Assembly: GCF_037645805.1 (NCBI RefSeq)
Contig: NZ_JBBEXE010000005.1
Coordinates: 1 to 64,000, forward strand
Direction of reading: 5' to 3'
DNA length: 64,000 nucleotides
Source: Leptobacterium_A meishanense
GTDB lineage: Bacteria; Bacteroidota; Bacteroidia; Flavobacteriales; Flavobacteriaceae
In this document: positions 52,479 through 61,343 of the stretch, in pieces
Layout: each line of letters starts with the position of its first letter
How positions within the stretch are numbered: position 1 is the stretch's first letter
Notes under the pieces: generated by a model
Databases searched by the model: none
Told to the model about the DNA's origin: nothing
Seen by the model: the letters and a program-made list of their open reading frames with translations, nothing else
Translations under genes and position numbers: made by a program

Positions 52479-53123
52479 ATGCCTAAGATATTTGATATAG
52501 AAAAAGTTACACCTGAAGCTTTTGAAAATATAAAGTCTACTTACTCTAAAGTGGCTCACAAGCTGGATAAAGAACTTGGAAGAGCAGCCACTTTTAGAGA
52601 TTTAATATACTCAAGAATTGAACTAACAGATTACACCAATGTTGAAGAAAAGTTTAATGTTTATAAATATGCTTGGAGTACAACAGGCAGAAGTATAGAA
52701 AATGCTGATGAAATATACTTTGAATTAGCTAATAGTTTTAAAAGCATGCCATCAGAAGATGGAGTAATTGCACATAATGATGCTATAATTGAAAGTATAA
52801 CAGAGCATCCCTATAAAACAGATACAATGTACGAGGATTCAGATTATCTTCCAGAAAAGGAGTTATGTTACTGCTATAAGTGTAATAAGTCTTTTTATGG
52901 TTGGGATGGGTTGTGTGATAAGTGTTCTAAGGAAGAAAAAATACTTAAAACACAAGAAGAAAATGAGAAGAAACCTCGTTGGGAATTAATAATAGGAGGC
53001 ATATTACTATATCTCTTCTTATGGTATCAAATAGGTGGATTTATAACCTTTATAGTTGGTGGAGCCATAGGTTTATTAGCCCTAATGTACATTTCAGATA
53101 AGGAAGGATGGAATAAGAAATGA
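52479..53123 (+). CDS. Hypothetical zinc-ribbon membrane protein
   Basis: 214 aa from ATG 52479 (MPKIFDIEKVTPEAFENIKS); a GTG five codons earlier also fits. A helical N-terminal half (to about 120), a zinc-ribbon-like CYCYKCNKSFYGWDGLCDKC (two CxxC knuckles), then one or two membrane helices near the C terminus (LLYLFLWYQIGGFITFIVGGAIGLLALMYI). I do not recognise the family. Overlaps the next gene by 4 nt (ATGA). The domain mix suggests a membrane-tethered sensor or effector. Confidence 0.65.
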   Translation: MPKIFDIEKVTPEAFENIKSTYSKVAHKLDKELGRAATFRDLIYSRIELTDYTNVEEKFNVYKYAWSTTGRSIENADEIYFELANSFKSMPSEDGVIAHNDAIIESITEHPYKTDTMYEDSDYLPEKELCYCYKCNKSFYGWDGLCDKCSKEEKILKTQEENEKKPRWELIIGGILLYLFLWYQIGGFITFIVGGAIGLLALMYISDKEGWNKK

Positions 53124-53644
53124 GTACAGAGAAGCTTTTTTTAAAGTTTATTGAGGAAATAAGTATAGAGGTTAATGGTGAAATTGCATTTACGCAAATA
53201 CAAAAATGGCTTTGTAGGTATGAAAGTGTTTTTTATGACTCAATAGTATTGAGTTGCGGAAAATGGAATAAATGGGTCAAGTTTAATGAAAAACCCTTTC
53301 CATGTGTATGTCCTGTGAGGCAAGAAGATTGCATATTTATTGAAACCTACTATGAGCTATTAAAATTTTCAAATATTGCTCAGCGAGAGAATGAATTTAA
53401 AGAAGCTGTAAAGTTCTACTATCCTATTCGGGATAACCAAAATGCTGTATTTGAATGGGTAAAGTACTATGAAGAATTGGGCAATTTGTTATTGGGTATT
53501 GAGCCACTTATAAAAATTGTAATACAAGTAGAGCCATACCAAACATTACAAATCAAGATAGACCAAAAAAACTATCCCAATCTATGGGAGTTCAAAGAAA
53601 TTTTTACAACAAATTATTACTCAAAAGAGTATGAAGATTACTAA
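53120..53644 (+). CDS. Hypothetical protein
   Basis: 174 aa, no membrane segment, no recognised family. A Cys-containing stretch PCVCPVRQEDC near residue 60 and a mixed alpha/beta C terminus. It is translationally coupled to the zinc-ribbon membrane protein, so the two probably work together. Confidence 0.6.
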   Translation: MSTEKLFLKFIEEISIEVNGEIAFTQIQKWLCRYESVFYDSIVLSCGKWNKWVKFNEKPFPCVCPVRQEDCIFIETYYELLKFSNIAQRENEFKEAVKFYYPIRDNQNAVFEWVKYYEELGNLLLGIEPLIKIVIQVEPYQTLQIKIDQKNYPNLWEFKEIFTTNYYSKEYEDY

Positions 53645-53655
53645 AAACAAAAATT

Positions 53656-53766
53656 ATGAGAGATTCAATTATATAAGGTATTTTAGGAGGAATCCTATTT
53701 ACAGTTGCTTGGTATATTTATTATAAAGTAATCAATAGAAAAAATAAAGACAAGGAAGAAGATTAA
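53656..53766 (+). pseudogene. Tiny membrane-protein ORF with an in-frame stop
   Basis: Reads MRDSII, a TAA at 53674-53676, then in the same frame GILGGILFTVAWYIYYKVIN and a charged tail to the stop at 53764. Without the TAA it would be a 36-aa single-helix protein 11 nt after the hypothetical gene. Either a broken mini-gene or chance. Confidence 0.3.
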
Positions 53767-54011
53767 GTATGCCTCCACAATAGCTTCAGAGTTAGGGAAT
53801 AAACAAGCCTAACTTTTATAGAAAAGACTTGAAAGACTCTAAAAAGTGTTTGATATTGCAACAACACTTAAAGCTTAATGTAATAACTTTGATATTACAT
53901 GATAAAGACTATTTGAATACTCTATTATGATAGTAGTTTTGTAAATAGGCATATAAATAGGCACACCTAAATTTATAATTAGGTATACATTTTTAATCGA
54001 ATACCGTAACA
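53767..54011. other. Right-end non-coding region of the element
   Basis: 245 bp with no ORF. It contains repeat copy 2 (53918-53940), then GGCACACC and an inverted repeat ACCTAA/TTAGGT around 53963-53983, resembling the arm-type repeats at the left end. Probably the right attachment arm of the element. Confidence 0.45.
53918..53940 (+). repeat. 23-bp imperfect direct repeat, copy 2
   Basis: TACTCTATTATGATAGTAG start; one mismatch with 51924-51946. Confidence 0.6.
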
Positions 54012-54087
54012 CTCCTTAGCTCAGTTGGTTAGAGCATCTGACTGTTAATCAGAGGGTCCTTGGTTCGAGCCCAAGAGGGGGAGCAAA
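54012..54087 (+). repeat. Right attachment repeat (attR), truncated tRNA-Asn
   Basis: Identical to 42433-42508. The first two tRNA bases are replaced (CA for TC), so the outer two acceptor pairs are lost, and no promoter box is near. It is therefore a tRNA remnant rather than a second working gene. Confidence 0.9.
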
Positions 54088-54089
54088 AA

Positions 54090-54120
54090 AGTTCACAGTA
54101 ATTACTCCTGTGAACTTTTT
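54090..54120. terminator. Terminator after attR
   Basis: 9-bp stem AGTTCACAG/CTGTGAACT with A- and T-runs on either side, so it works in both directions. Probably the original host terminator of tRNA-Asn, and it also ends the convergent methyltransferase gene. Confidence 0.85.
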
Positions 54121-54136
54121 CTTTTTATTCCATACG

Positions 54137-54874
54137 TTATTTTCTAAATTTTATAAACGGAATTAGCATCGGCACTTTTTTCTTGTACTCGGCATATGTA
54201 TCTCCATGCAGTTTCATTAAATCCCGTTCCTCTAAATATTTCACCGCCACATAAATATATGCTGTTGATACTACAGAAAACAATAAATGCCCTGCAGTCA
54301 TCACGGGCGTTGCCCAAAAGGCAATAATAAACCCAAGCATAATAGGGTGTCTCACAAGACCATATAAGAACGACATCTTGAAATTAGGATCACTTAAGCT
54401 TCTCTTTTTAAAATTCTCGAAAACTTGCAGCAACCCGAATAAATGAAAGTGATTGATTAAAAATGTCGAGATAAATACAATAAACCATCCTAGCCAAAAT
54501 ATTCCGTGTATGATCATGGCATAGGTTTCATTTTCAACGTTCCACATTACAGATTTCATGGGTTGCCATTGCCAAAAAATAAGGATGAACGCTAAATTGG
54601 TCAAGAACACATACATACTCCGCTCAGCAGCAGGGTCTATAATTTTTGTCCACCACTTTTTAAACCCGGGCCTTGCCATAATACTGTGCTGTAAAGCAAA
54701 TACACTTAGCAAAGCTACATTTACAATAATTGAGGTGGTAAGGTCTGATTCAACTCCCGAATCAATGGATTTTGGCACCCAAAGGTTCCCAATAAAGCCA
54801 ACGGCATAAAGAAAAACCGCTAAGAATAGTGCATACGATACTCCTCCAAAGAGTAAAATGATAAATCGTTTCAT
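54137..54874 (-). CDS. MddA/NnrU-type membrane methyltransferase
   Basis: 245 aa, about six membrane helices. The C-terminal catalytic signature of the isoprenylcysteine-methyltransferase-like superfamily is seen as YGLVRHPIMLGFIIAFWATPVMT and YLEERDLMKLHGDTYAEYKKKVPMLIP. The N-terminal ALQHSIMARPGFKKWWTKIIDPAAERSMYVF matches MddA, which methylates methanethiol to dimethyl sulfide. That substrate is inferred from homologues; NnrU-like members of unknown role are close relatives. Confidence 0.82.
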   Translation of the reverse strand: MKRFIILLFGGVSYALFLAVFLYAVGFIGNLWVPKSIDSGVESDLTTSIIVNVALLSVFALQHSIMARPGFKKWWTKIIDPAAERSMYVFLTNLAFILIFWQWQPMKSVMWNVENETYAMIIHGIFWLGWFIVFISTFLINHFHLFGLLQVFENFKKRSLSDPNFKMSFLYGLVRHPIMLGFIIAFWATPVMTAGHLLFSVVSTAYIYVAVKYLEERDLMKLHGDTYAEYKKKVPMLIPFIKFRK

Positions 54875-55211
54875 TGGTTAATTGTTTTTGGTTAGTTTTA
54901 AAAATGTTGCTTAAGTAGTCAGCAATGGAGGCATAGGGAATACTAATGTAAACTTTTCCTATGTTCGAAGAAGGGTTTATTATCTCAAATATAGTAATTT
55001 TTTGATTATCAATCCTTTAAAAGGGCCTATATTTTCATGAAACCTTACTACCTTTCCTCCTCTGGTTAATACGATTTGTTAATGTTAATTAGTGTTAATG
55101 AATATATGTATTTCCCTTATTTAAAAAATTCTAATACCTTACGTCCCAGATTTTATATCTTAGTCTTTTGTTAAAAAAATAGATTTATCTCTAGCAATTA
55201 TTTTAGAAAAT
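54875..55211. promoter_or_regulatory. Divergent intergenic region with a -7 box for the methyltransferase gene
   Basis: 337 bp. On the minus strand TTG (55012-55010), 16 bp, TATATTTG (54993-54986), about 110 nt before the methyltransferase start. No clear box is seen for the plus-strand amidohydrolase and no ORF is present. Confidence 0.45.
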
Positions 55212-58200
55212 ATGAAACGATTATTTATTTACAGTATTCTTCTTCTTAGTATATCAAGCATCAATGCCCAAGAAGAGAAAAAGAAAGAAAAAAAAGAAGG
55301 GCTTCCCCTTAAAGCAGAAAGAACAATATCTATTAAAACAGACCAGGGTACATGGATTTCATTAGATGTGCATCCTGATGGGAATAAAATTGTTTTTGAT
55401 TTATTAGGGGATTTATATGAAATTCCCATCACAGGAGGTAAAGCTACCCGGCTAACAGAAGGACTTGCTTTTGATTCACAGCCCAAATATGCTCCTGATG
55501 GAAATTCCATATTGTTCTTATCAGACCGAAGTGGCGAAAATAATGCATGGGTCATAAACCGTGAGAAAAAGGACACTACTCAAATTACCAAGGGAGATAC
55601 TCCCAATATGCAATCTGCCGAATGGTCACCAGATGGTGATTATATTGTAGTAAGTAAAGGAAAAAGAAACTTAAAGCTTCACTTATATCACAAAGAAGGC
55701 GGTGGGGGCGTACAACTAATTAATAAACCTGAAGATCTAAAAACCGTAGAGCCTGTGTTCAGTCCTGATGGACGTTATATTTGGTTTTCGCAACGTACAC
55801 GCGCTTGGCAATACAATGCCAGGCTCCCACAATATCAAATAGCTACGTATGACAGGGAAGATGGAACTACCGAAGTAATGACTTCCCGTTACGGTTCGGC
55901 ATTTTCTCCAACGCTTTCCCCTGACGGGAAATGGTTAGTGTATGGTAGCCGTTATAACGATCAAACGGGATTGATAAAGCGTAATTTGGATACTGGAGTG
56001 GAAGCCTGGCTGGCATATCCGGTACAGCGCGACGAACAAGAATCCATAGCTCCTTTGGGAGTGTTGCCTGCTATGTCTTTTACGCCCGACAGTAAAGCCG
56101 TTATCGCATCTTATGGTGGAAAAATATACCGTATCCCCATTGATGGAAGTGCTGCACAAAATATCCCTTTCGAGATTGATGAAGAAATTGTTCTGGGGCC
56201 ACAATTGAAATTCAATTACCCTATCGAAGATACCCCTGAGTTTGAGGTAAATCAAATTCGAGACCCACAAGTTTCTCCCGATGGTACGGAAATCGTTTTT
56301 ACTGCTCTGAACAAATTGTATTGGATGAACCTTAATGAGGGAAAGCCCCGAAGATTAACTGATTTCTCATATACAGAAGCAATGCCTACATGGAACCCTA
56401 GTAGAAAAGAGGTTGCTTTTGTTACCTGGGATGGTGAAGAAGGGCACTTATACAAAATCAGTACAGACAAGAAAGCCAAACCTGTAAAATTAAGTGCGCA
56501 ATCAGCACTATATACGTATCCTGTATGGAGCAAGAATAATCGAATTGTAGTTTTTAAAGGCTCTTCCCAACAATTCCAAGATGATATCAACCCAATATCT
56601 TTTCAGCAGAAAAGAGCGCTTGTTTGGATTGATGGGAAAGATGGGGGAGAAAGTCATTTTATTACCAAAGCTGCAGGAATTTCAAATCCACATTTTGCAC
56701 AAAATGACAATCGAATCTATCTAAACTCTTCCGAAGATGGACTTATTTCTGTACGTTGGGATGGAACAGATAAGAAAAAACATATTCAAATAAATGGTAT
56801 CACGGTATATGGGTCTTTATATGATGAGAATCATCTATTATCGGATGCTCCCGGAGCTGCTAATGAAAAAGCCAGTAAGTCAAGTGTTATTTTGCGTGCT
56901 CCTAAAGGAAATTATGCGCTAGCACAAATTAATAATGACATTTACATTGTTACCATTCCTTATGTAGGGGCTGATGGGGTAAAAGTCAATGTTAAAGATC
57001 CTGATAAAGCGCGTTTCCCTGCCATGAAATTAACTCAATTTGGAGGACAATTTCCAAGCTGGGACAGTTCGGGCAATGTAGTATTCTGGTCATTAGGAAA
57101 CACCTTATTCAAATATGATATAACTGCTGCTAAATCACAAATAGAGCAGCAAAAAATCGCCCAAAAAGAAACGCAGGAGAATGAAGAAGAAAAAGATAGT
57201 ATAGAAGCCTATCATGCCAAAGAATTGGATATCATTGTAAAGGCAAAACGTGCTATTGCCAAGGGGAATGTTCTTTTTACAAATGCCACTATCATTACTA
57301 TGGAAGGTGATGAAATTATTGAAAATGGAAGTGTGTGGGTGGAAAATAACCGGATTAAAGCAGTTGGCAAACCCGATGAGGTTAATGCTCCTAAAGACGC
57401 TAAAGTAATCGATTTAAAAGGAAAATATCTGATCCCCGGTTTTGTAGATACACATGCACATATGTGGCCTTCCTGGGGGATCCATAAAAACCAAATCTGG
57501 AATTATGCAGCTAACCTAGCTTATGGGGTAACTACCACAAGAGACCCACAAACTGCCACTACTGATGTACTGACGTATAGTGATATGGTGGAAGCTGGGA
57601 TGATGGTAGGCCCCCGGGTGTATTCTACCGGTCCGGGAGTAGGGTATTGGGGTTACAACATTAAAAGTTTGGAGCATGCCCGAAATGTATTGAAACAATA
57701 TTCCAAATATTACAATACCAAAACTATTAAAATGTATTTGACGGGTAACCGTAAACATCGTCAATGGATCATTCAAGCAGCAAAAGAACAAGAACTCATG
57801 CCCACTACTGAAGGTGGCTTAAATTTTAAGTTAAATGTCACTCAAATATTGGATGGATATCCCGGACATGAGCACTCCTTCCCTATTTATCCACTGTATA
57901 AAGATTTTATAGATTTTGTTGCAAAATCACAAACAGCCTATACCCCTACACTACTTGTTTCATATGGTGGTCCATGGGCAGAAAATTATTATTATGCGAC
58001 AGAAAATGTGCAAGGTGATAAAAAATTAAACCGTTTTACCCCGAAATCCGAATTGGATATTAAGTCGAGGAGACGAAACGCAGGATGGTTTATGGATGAA
58101 GAACATGTATTTCAAGATCATGCTGTATTTGTAAAAGACCTTGTTAATGCTGGAGGATTGGCAGGGGTTGGTTCACATGGACAATTGGAAGGGTTAGGTT

Positions 58201-58529
58201 ATCATTGGGAAATGTGGAGCATGCAGTCTGGTGGAATCTCAGAACATAATATGTTGAAAGTAGCCACCATTATTGGTGCTGAGGCATTAGGATTATCAAA
58301 TGACATAGGAAGTATTAAAGAAGGAAAAATTGCTGACATGGTGATTTTGGATAAAAACCCACTAGAAAATATCCGAAACACAAACAGTATTAACCTTGTA
58401 ATGAAAAACGGTTTTATCTATGAAGGGGATACATTAAATGAAATATATCCTTCAAATAAAGTACAAAGTTATAGTGAATGGACACAAGATGCTCCAGGCA
58501 ATAATCTTCCCGGAATTAAAAAAGATTAA
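55212..58529 (+). CDS. Secreted beta-propeller / amidohydrolase fusion protein
   Basis: 1105 aa with a signal peptide (MKRLFIYSILLLSISSINA). Residues about 40-660 are TolB/WD40-like propeller blades with repeated SPDG motifs (KYAPDGNSILFLSDRSGENNAW, EWSPDGDYIVV, TFSPDGRYIWFSQRT). From about 690 comes an amidohydrolase: H748-A-H750 in VDTHAHMW, a GHEHSFPIY segment, GVGSHGQLEGLGYHWEMW with further His ligands, and the closing GSIKEGKIADMVILDKNPLEN. The subfamily resembles prolidase/imidazolonepropionase-type hydrolases. Probably periplasmic and peptide- or metabolite-degrading; the substrate is unknown. Confidence 0.88.
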   Translation: MKRLFIYSILLLSISSINAQEEKKKEKKEGLPLKAERTISIKTDQGTWISLDVHPDGNKIVFDLLGDLYEIPITGGKATRLTEGLAFDSQPKYAPDGNSILFLSDRSGENNAWVINREKKDTTQITKGDTPNMQSAEWSPDGDYIVVSKGKRNLKLHLYHKEGGGGVQLINKPEDLKTVEPVFSPDGRYIWFSQRTRAWQYNARLPQYQIATYDREDGTTEVMTSRYGSAFSPTLSPDGKWLVYGSRYNDQTGLIKRNLDTGVEAWLAYPVQRDEQESIAPLGVLPAMSFTPDSKAVIASYGGKIYRIPIDGSAAQNIPFEIDEEIVLGPQLKFNYPIEDTPEFEVNQIRDPQVSPDGTEIVFTALNKLYWMNLNEGKPRRLTDFSYTEAMPTWNPSRKEVAFVTWDGEEGHLYKISTDKKAKPVKLSAQSALYTYPVWSKNNRIVVFKGSSQQFQDDINPISFQQKRALVWIDGKDGGESHFITKAAGISNPHFAQNDNRIYLNSSEDGLISVRWDGTDKKKHIQINGITVYGSLYDENHLLSDAPGAANEKASKSSVILRAPKGNYALAQINNDIYIVTIPYVGADGVKVNVKDPDKARFPAMKLTQFGGQFPSWDSSGNVVFWSLGNTLFKYDITAAKSQIEQQKIAQKETQENEEEKDSIEAYHAKELDIIVKAKRAIAKGNVLFTNATIITMEGDEIIENGSVWVENNRIKAVGKPDEVNAPKDAKVIDLKGKYLIPGFVDTHAHMWPSWGIHKNQIWNYAANLAYGVTTTRDPQTATTDVLTYSDMVEAGMMVGPRVYSTGPGVGYWGYNIKSLEHARNVLKQYSKYYNTKTIKMYLTGNRKHRQWIIQAAKEQELMPTTEGGLNFKLNVTQILDGYPGHEHSFPIYPLYKDFIDFVAKSQTAYTPTLLVSYGGPWAENYYYATENVQGDKKLNRFTPKSELDIKSRRRNAGWFMDEEHVFQDHAVFVKDLVNAGGLAGVGSHGQLEGLGYHWEMWSMQSGGISEHNMLKVATIIGAEALGLSNDIGSIKEGKIADMVILDKNPLENIRNTNSINLVMKNGFIYEGDTLNEIYPSNKVQSYSEWTQDAPGNNLPGIKKD

Positions 58530-58547
58530 GTCTAGCCTCTTAATTAA

Positions 58548-58574
58548 TAAAAGCCGGCTTTGCCGGTTTTTATA
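58548..58574. terminator. Bidirectional terminator
   Basis: AAAAGCCGGC, a TTT loop, then GCCGGTTTTT between the convergent amidohydrolase and ppsA genes. Confidence 0.8.
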
Positions 58575-58576
58575 TT

Positions 58577-61000
58577 TTATGCCTGTGTTTCAAGCTTATT
58601 TATGATCTTAAGTGTTTTTAATACAGAGTCAGGGGTAACCGAAATGGTATCTATTCCTTCTTTAACCAAAAATTCAGAAAAATCTGGAAAATCTGATGGT
58701 CCTTGACCGCATATGCCTACTTTAGTATTTGTTTTTTTAGACACACTAATTAATTGCTTAATCATTATTTTTACAGCTAAATTACGCTCGTCATACAAGT
58801 GTGCAACTAAACTAGAATCCCTGTCTAATCCTAATGTTAACTGTGTTAAATCATTAGACCCTATAGAAAATCCATCTATTAAAGGGGCAAACTCTTGAGC
58901 TAATAAAATATTCGAAGGAACCTCTGCCATTAAATATATTTCGAGTCCTTTTTCTCCTCTTTTCAATCCTTGATCTTCCATTATCTTCAATACTTTCTTA
59001 AGCTCCTCTGGAGTCCTACAAAAAGGAATCATGATTGTCACATTCTGTAACCCATATTCATCTCTGACCTTTTTTAAGGCTTTGCATTCAAGAATAAATG
59101 CCTCCTTAAATTCTTCAGAATAATAACGAGAAGCTCCTCTCCAACCTATCATTGGATTCTCCTCTTTTGGTTCATAATAATTGCCCCCTAAGAGATTATA
59201 ATACTCATTAGATTTAAAATCTGACAATCTTGTAATCACCCTATTTGGATAAAACGCAGCAGCTATTTTAGCTATACCTGAAGCTAATTCATTTACAAAA
59301 AAATCTACCTCCGATTCATATCCAACAGTTAGCTTAGAAATCGTTTCTGATAGTTTAACATCATTTAATTTTTTATGATTAAGTAATGCCAATGGATGTA
59401 CTTTTATATAGTTGTTTATTATAAACTCAACCCTTGCTAACCCAACTCCATTATTAGGTATTTTACTATAATTAAAAGCTAATTCTGGAGAACCAATGTT
59501 TAGCATTATTGGAGTTTTTGTTTTTGGAAACGCATCATATGATGTTTCTATTAAGCTATAGTTAATTTCTCCTTCATATATTTTCCCAATAGATCCTTCT
59601 GCGCATGAAACCGTGATTAATTGTTTATCTTGTAGAATTGAACTTGCATTACTTGCTCCGACAATAGCCGGAACTCCGATTTCTCTTGCAACAATTGCGG
59701 CATGGCATGTCCTTCCTCCTTTTTCAGTTATAATAGCTGAAGCTTTCTTCATTAAAGGCTCCCAATCAGGATCTGTCATTTCAGTAACTAAAACATCTCC
59801 TTGTTTAAAATCAACTTCATCAGAGCTTCCATCTCTACCATCCAAAGAAAAAATCTTATGAACTTTCCCGCTCCCTATTTTATCTCCAACAGCAACCCCT
59901 TCAGCTAATAGTTTATTTTCTAAATCATTATCCTCTATTTGGTACTCTTTCATAGTAAGCCCATCCTCTTGAGAGTGTATCGTCTCTGGGCGAGCTTGTA
60001 CAATATATAACTCATTTGTTAATCCGTCTATTGCCCATTCAATATCCATCGGGCACCATTTTCCTTTTCTTTCACTATAATAATTTTCAATCTTAATAAC
60101 CCATTCTGCCAATTGTAATATCTGTGAATCTGATAAACTAAATTTATTCTGAAGTTTACTTTCAAGAGGAACTTTTTTTACTGTTTCAAATGGTTTATTT
60201 CCATAAATCATTTTATGTGTTTTTTTGCCCAGTTTTTTATGAATGATCGGTTTATGTTTTCCATCTATTAAAGGCTTAAAAACCAAATACTCATCAGGAG
60301 ATATTTCTCCCCCAACGACAAGCTCTCCAAGACCAAAAGCTCCATTTATGAGTACCACATCCTTGAAACCACTCTCTGTATCAAGAGAAAACGCTACCCC
60401 TGAAGATCCTATATCAGATCTAACCATTTTTTGTACACAAACAGATATTTTAACTGCAAAATGATCAAATCCTCTAGAAGACCTATACGATATGGCACGA
60501 TCTGTATATAAAGAAGCGAAACAACTACGAATTGCTGTTAATAACATCTCACCACCTCTAATGTTAAGATAGGTTGATTGCTGACCTGCGAATGAAGCAT
60601 CTGGAAGATCTTCAGCAGTTGCAGAAGATCTTACTGCAACATCTGTAGCTTCTTGATCATATTCTTCTGAAAGGACATAATAAGATTGTAAAATTTTCTT
60701 TTCTAAATCAATTGGGAACTTGCCATTAGAAATTAACTTTCGGATTTGCGCCCCTCCTTTTCTTAATTGAATTATATCTTTAACATCAATCTCTTTTAAA
60801 ATAGAAGAAATTTGTTCTTTTAAGTGATTATCTTCTATGAAAACGTCATATGCTTCTGTTGTAACAGCAAAACCATTAGGAACTTTAATTTCCTGATTGG
60901 ATAAATTTTGGAGCATTTCTCCTAAAGAAGCATTCTTACCACCCACAAAAGCAATGTCTTTTAACGATAATAAGTGCAATGGTTTTATATAGTTATCCAT
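58577..61000 (-). CDS. ppsA: Phosphoenolpyruvate synthase
   Basis: 807 aa from the ATG at 61000 (MDNYIKPLHLLSLKDI); an upstream ATG at 61024 adds eight residues. Converts pyruvate and ATP to PEP. N-terminal ATP-grasp domain (FVGGKNASLGEMLQNL, AVRSSATAEDLPDASFAGQQ), central swivelling domain with the phosphohistidine motif GGRTCHAAIVARE (H433), and a C-terminal TIM-barrel (GFSIGSNDLTQLTLGLDRD, GICGQGPSDFPDF). Gluconeogenic, complementing fbp. Confidence 0.95.
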   Translation of the reverse strand: MDNYIKPLHLLSLKDIAFVGGKNASLGEMLQNLSNQEIKVPNGFAVTTEAYDVFIEDNHLKEQISSILKEIDVKDIIQLRKGGAQIRKLISNGKFPIDLEKKILQSYYVLSEEYDQEATDVAVRSSATAEDLPDASFAGQQSTYLNIRGGEMLLTAIRSCFASLYTDRAISYRSSRGFDHFAVKISVCVQKMVRSDIGSSGVAFSLDTESGFKDVVLINGAFGLGELVVGGEISPDEYLVFKPLIDGKHKPIIHKKLGKKTHKMIYGNKPFETVKKVPLESKLQNKFSLSDSQILQLAEWVIKIENYYSERKGKWCPMDIEWAIDGLTNELYIVQARPETIHSQEDGLTMKEYQIEDNDLENKLLAEGVAVGDKIGSGKVHKIFSLDGRDGSSDEVDFKQGDVLVTEMTDPDWEPLMKKASAIITEKGGRTCHAAIVAREIGVPAIVGASNASSILQDKQLITVSCAEGSIGKIYEGEINYSLIETSYDAFPKTKTPIMLNIGSPELAFNYSKIPNNGVGLARVEFIINNYIKVHPLALLNHKKLNDVKLSETISKLTVGYESEVDFFVNELASGIAKIAAAFYPNRVITRLSDFKSNEYYNLLGGNYYEPKEENPMIGWRGASRYYSEEFKEAFILECKALKKVRDEYGLQNVTIMIPFCRTPEELKKVLKIMEDQGLKRGEKGLEIYLMAEVPSNILLAQEFAPLIDGFSIGSNDLTQLTLGLDRDSSLVAHLYDERNLAVKIMIKQLISVSKKTNTKVGICGQGPSDFPDFSEFLVKEGIDTISVTPDSVLKTLKIINKLETQA

Positions 61001-61343
61001 ATAACAATTTTTAAATATTCTCAAAATTTAGAGCTTTAAAAGCTTTTAATTTTATTTTTTATTGAAAAAAGAGCTGTTCTTTGAAAATATGAAAGAGTTT
61101 CATGCAAAAATAACTAAAAAATCTTCTGTTATAATATACACTTCCGGTACATTTTGTAAAACTTTAGTAGTATACTTTAGTAGGTGTAATCAAAATTTTT
61201 AATTAATCTTTTTAATTTGTTGACTATCATTAATTTATGATTATCATCATTGCCCATCTAATTTCATAAGTGACTCTGTTTATTAAAATCATAGCTCCCT
61301 AGGCAGTCTTAAATTAGCTTTCCTGTTATATCTACAACAATTT
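61001..61343. promoter_or_regulatory. Intergenic region with a -7 box of ppsA
   Basis: 343 bp without an ORF. TATTTTTG on the minus strand at 61112-61105 fits TAnnTTTG and would leave a leader of about 100 nt before ppsA. Nothing else is recognised. Confidence 0.4.

Larger units (their letters stand above)
42433..54087. mobile_element. Integrative element in tRNA-Asn (about 11.65 kb)
   Basis: Bounded by a 76-bp perfect direct repeat made of nearly the whole tRNA-Asn gene (42433-42508 and 54012-54087). A tyrosine recombinase gene starts 200 bp inside the left end and reads inward. Cargo: a family-A polymerase-like protein, two Gp37/Gp68 proteins, TcmP, a Sak4-like ATPase, DUF3871, a RadC-like protein, an XRE regulator and unknowns. 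No relaxase, coupling protein, tra or capsid genes are seen, so it is neither a complete conjugative element nor a prophage. A mobilisable element or phage satellite is possible. The DNA is visibly more AT-rich than the flanks. Confidence 0.9.

Noticed and set aside
54010..54083. Second functional tRNA-Asn
   Set aside because: The outer two acceptor pairs are lost and there is no promoter box; it is best read as attR.
42704..54087. Prophage
   Set aside because: Gp37/Gp68, Sak4-like and XRE genes are phage-like, but no capsid, portal, terminase, tail or lysis gene is visible.
42704..54087. Complete conjugative transposon
   Set aside because: No relaxase, coupling protein or tra genes recognised.
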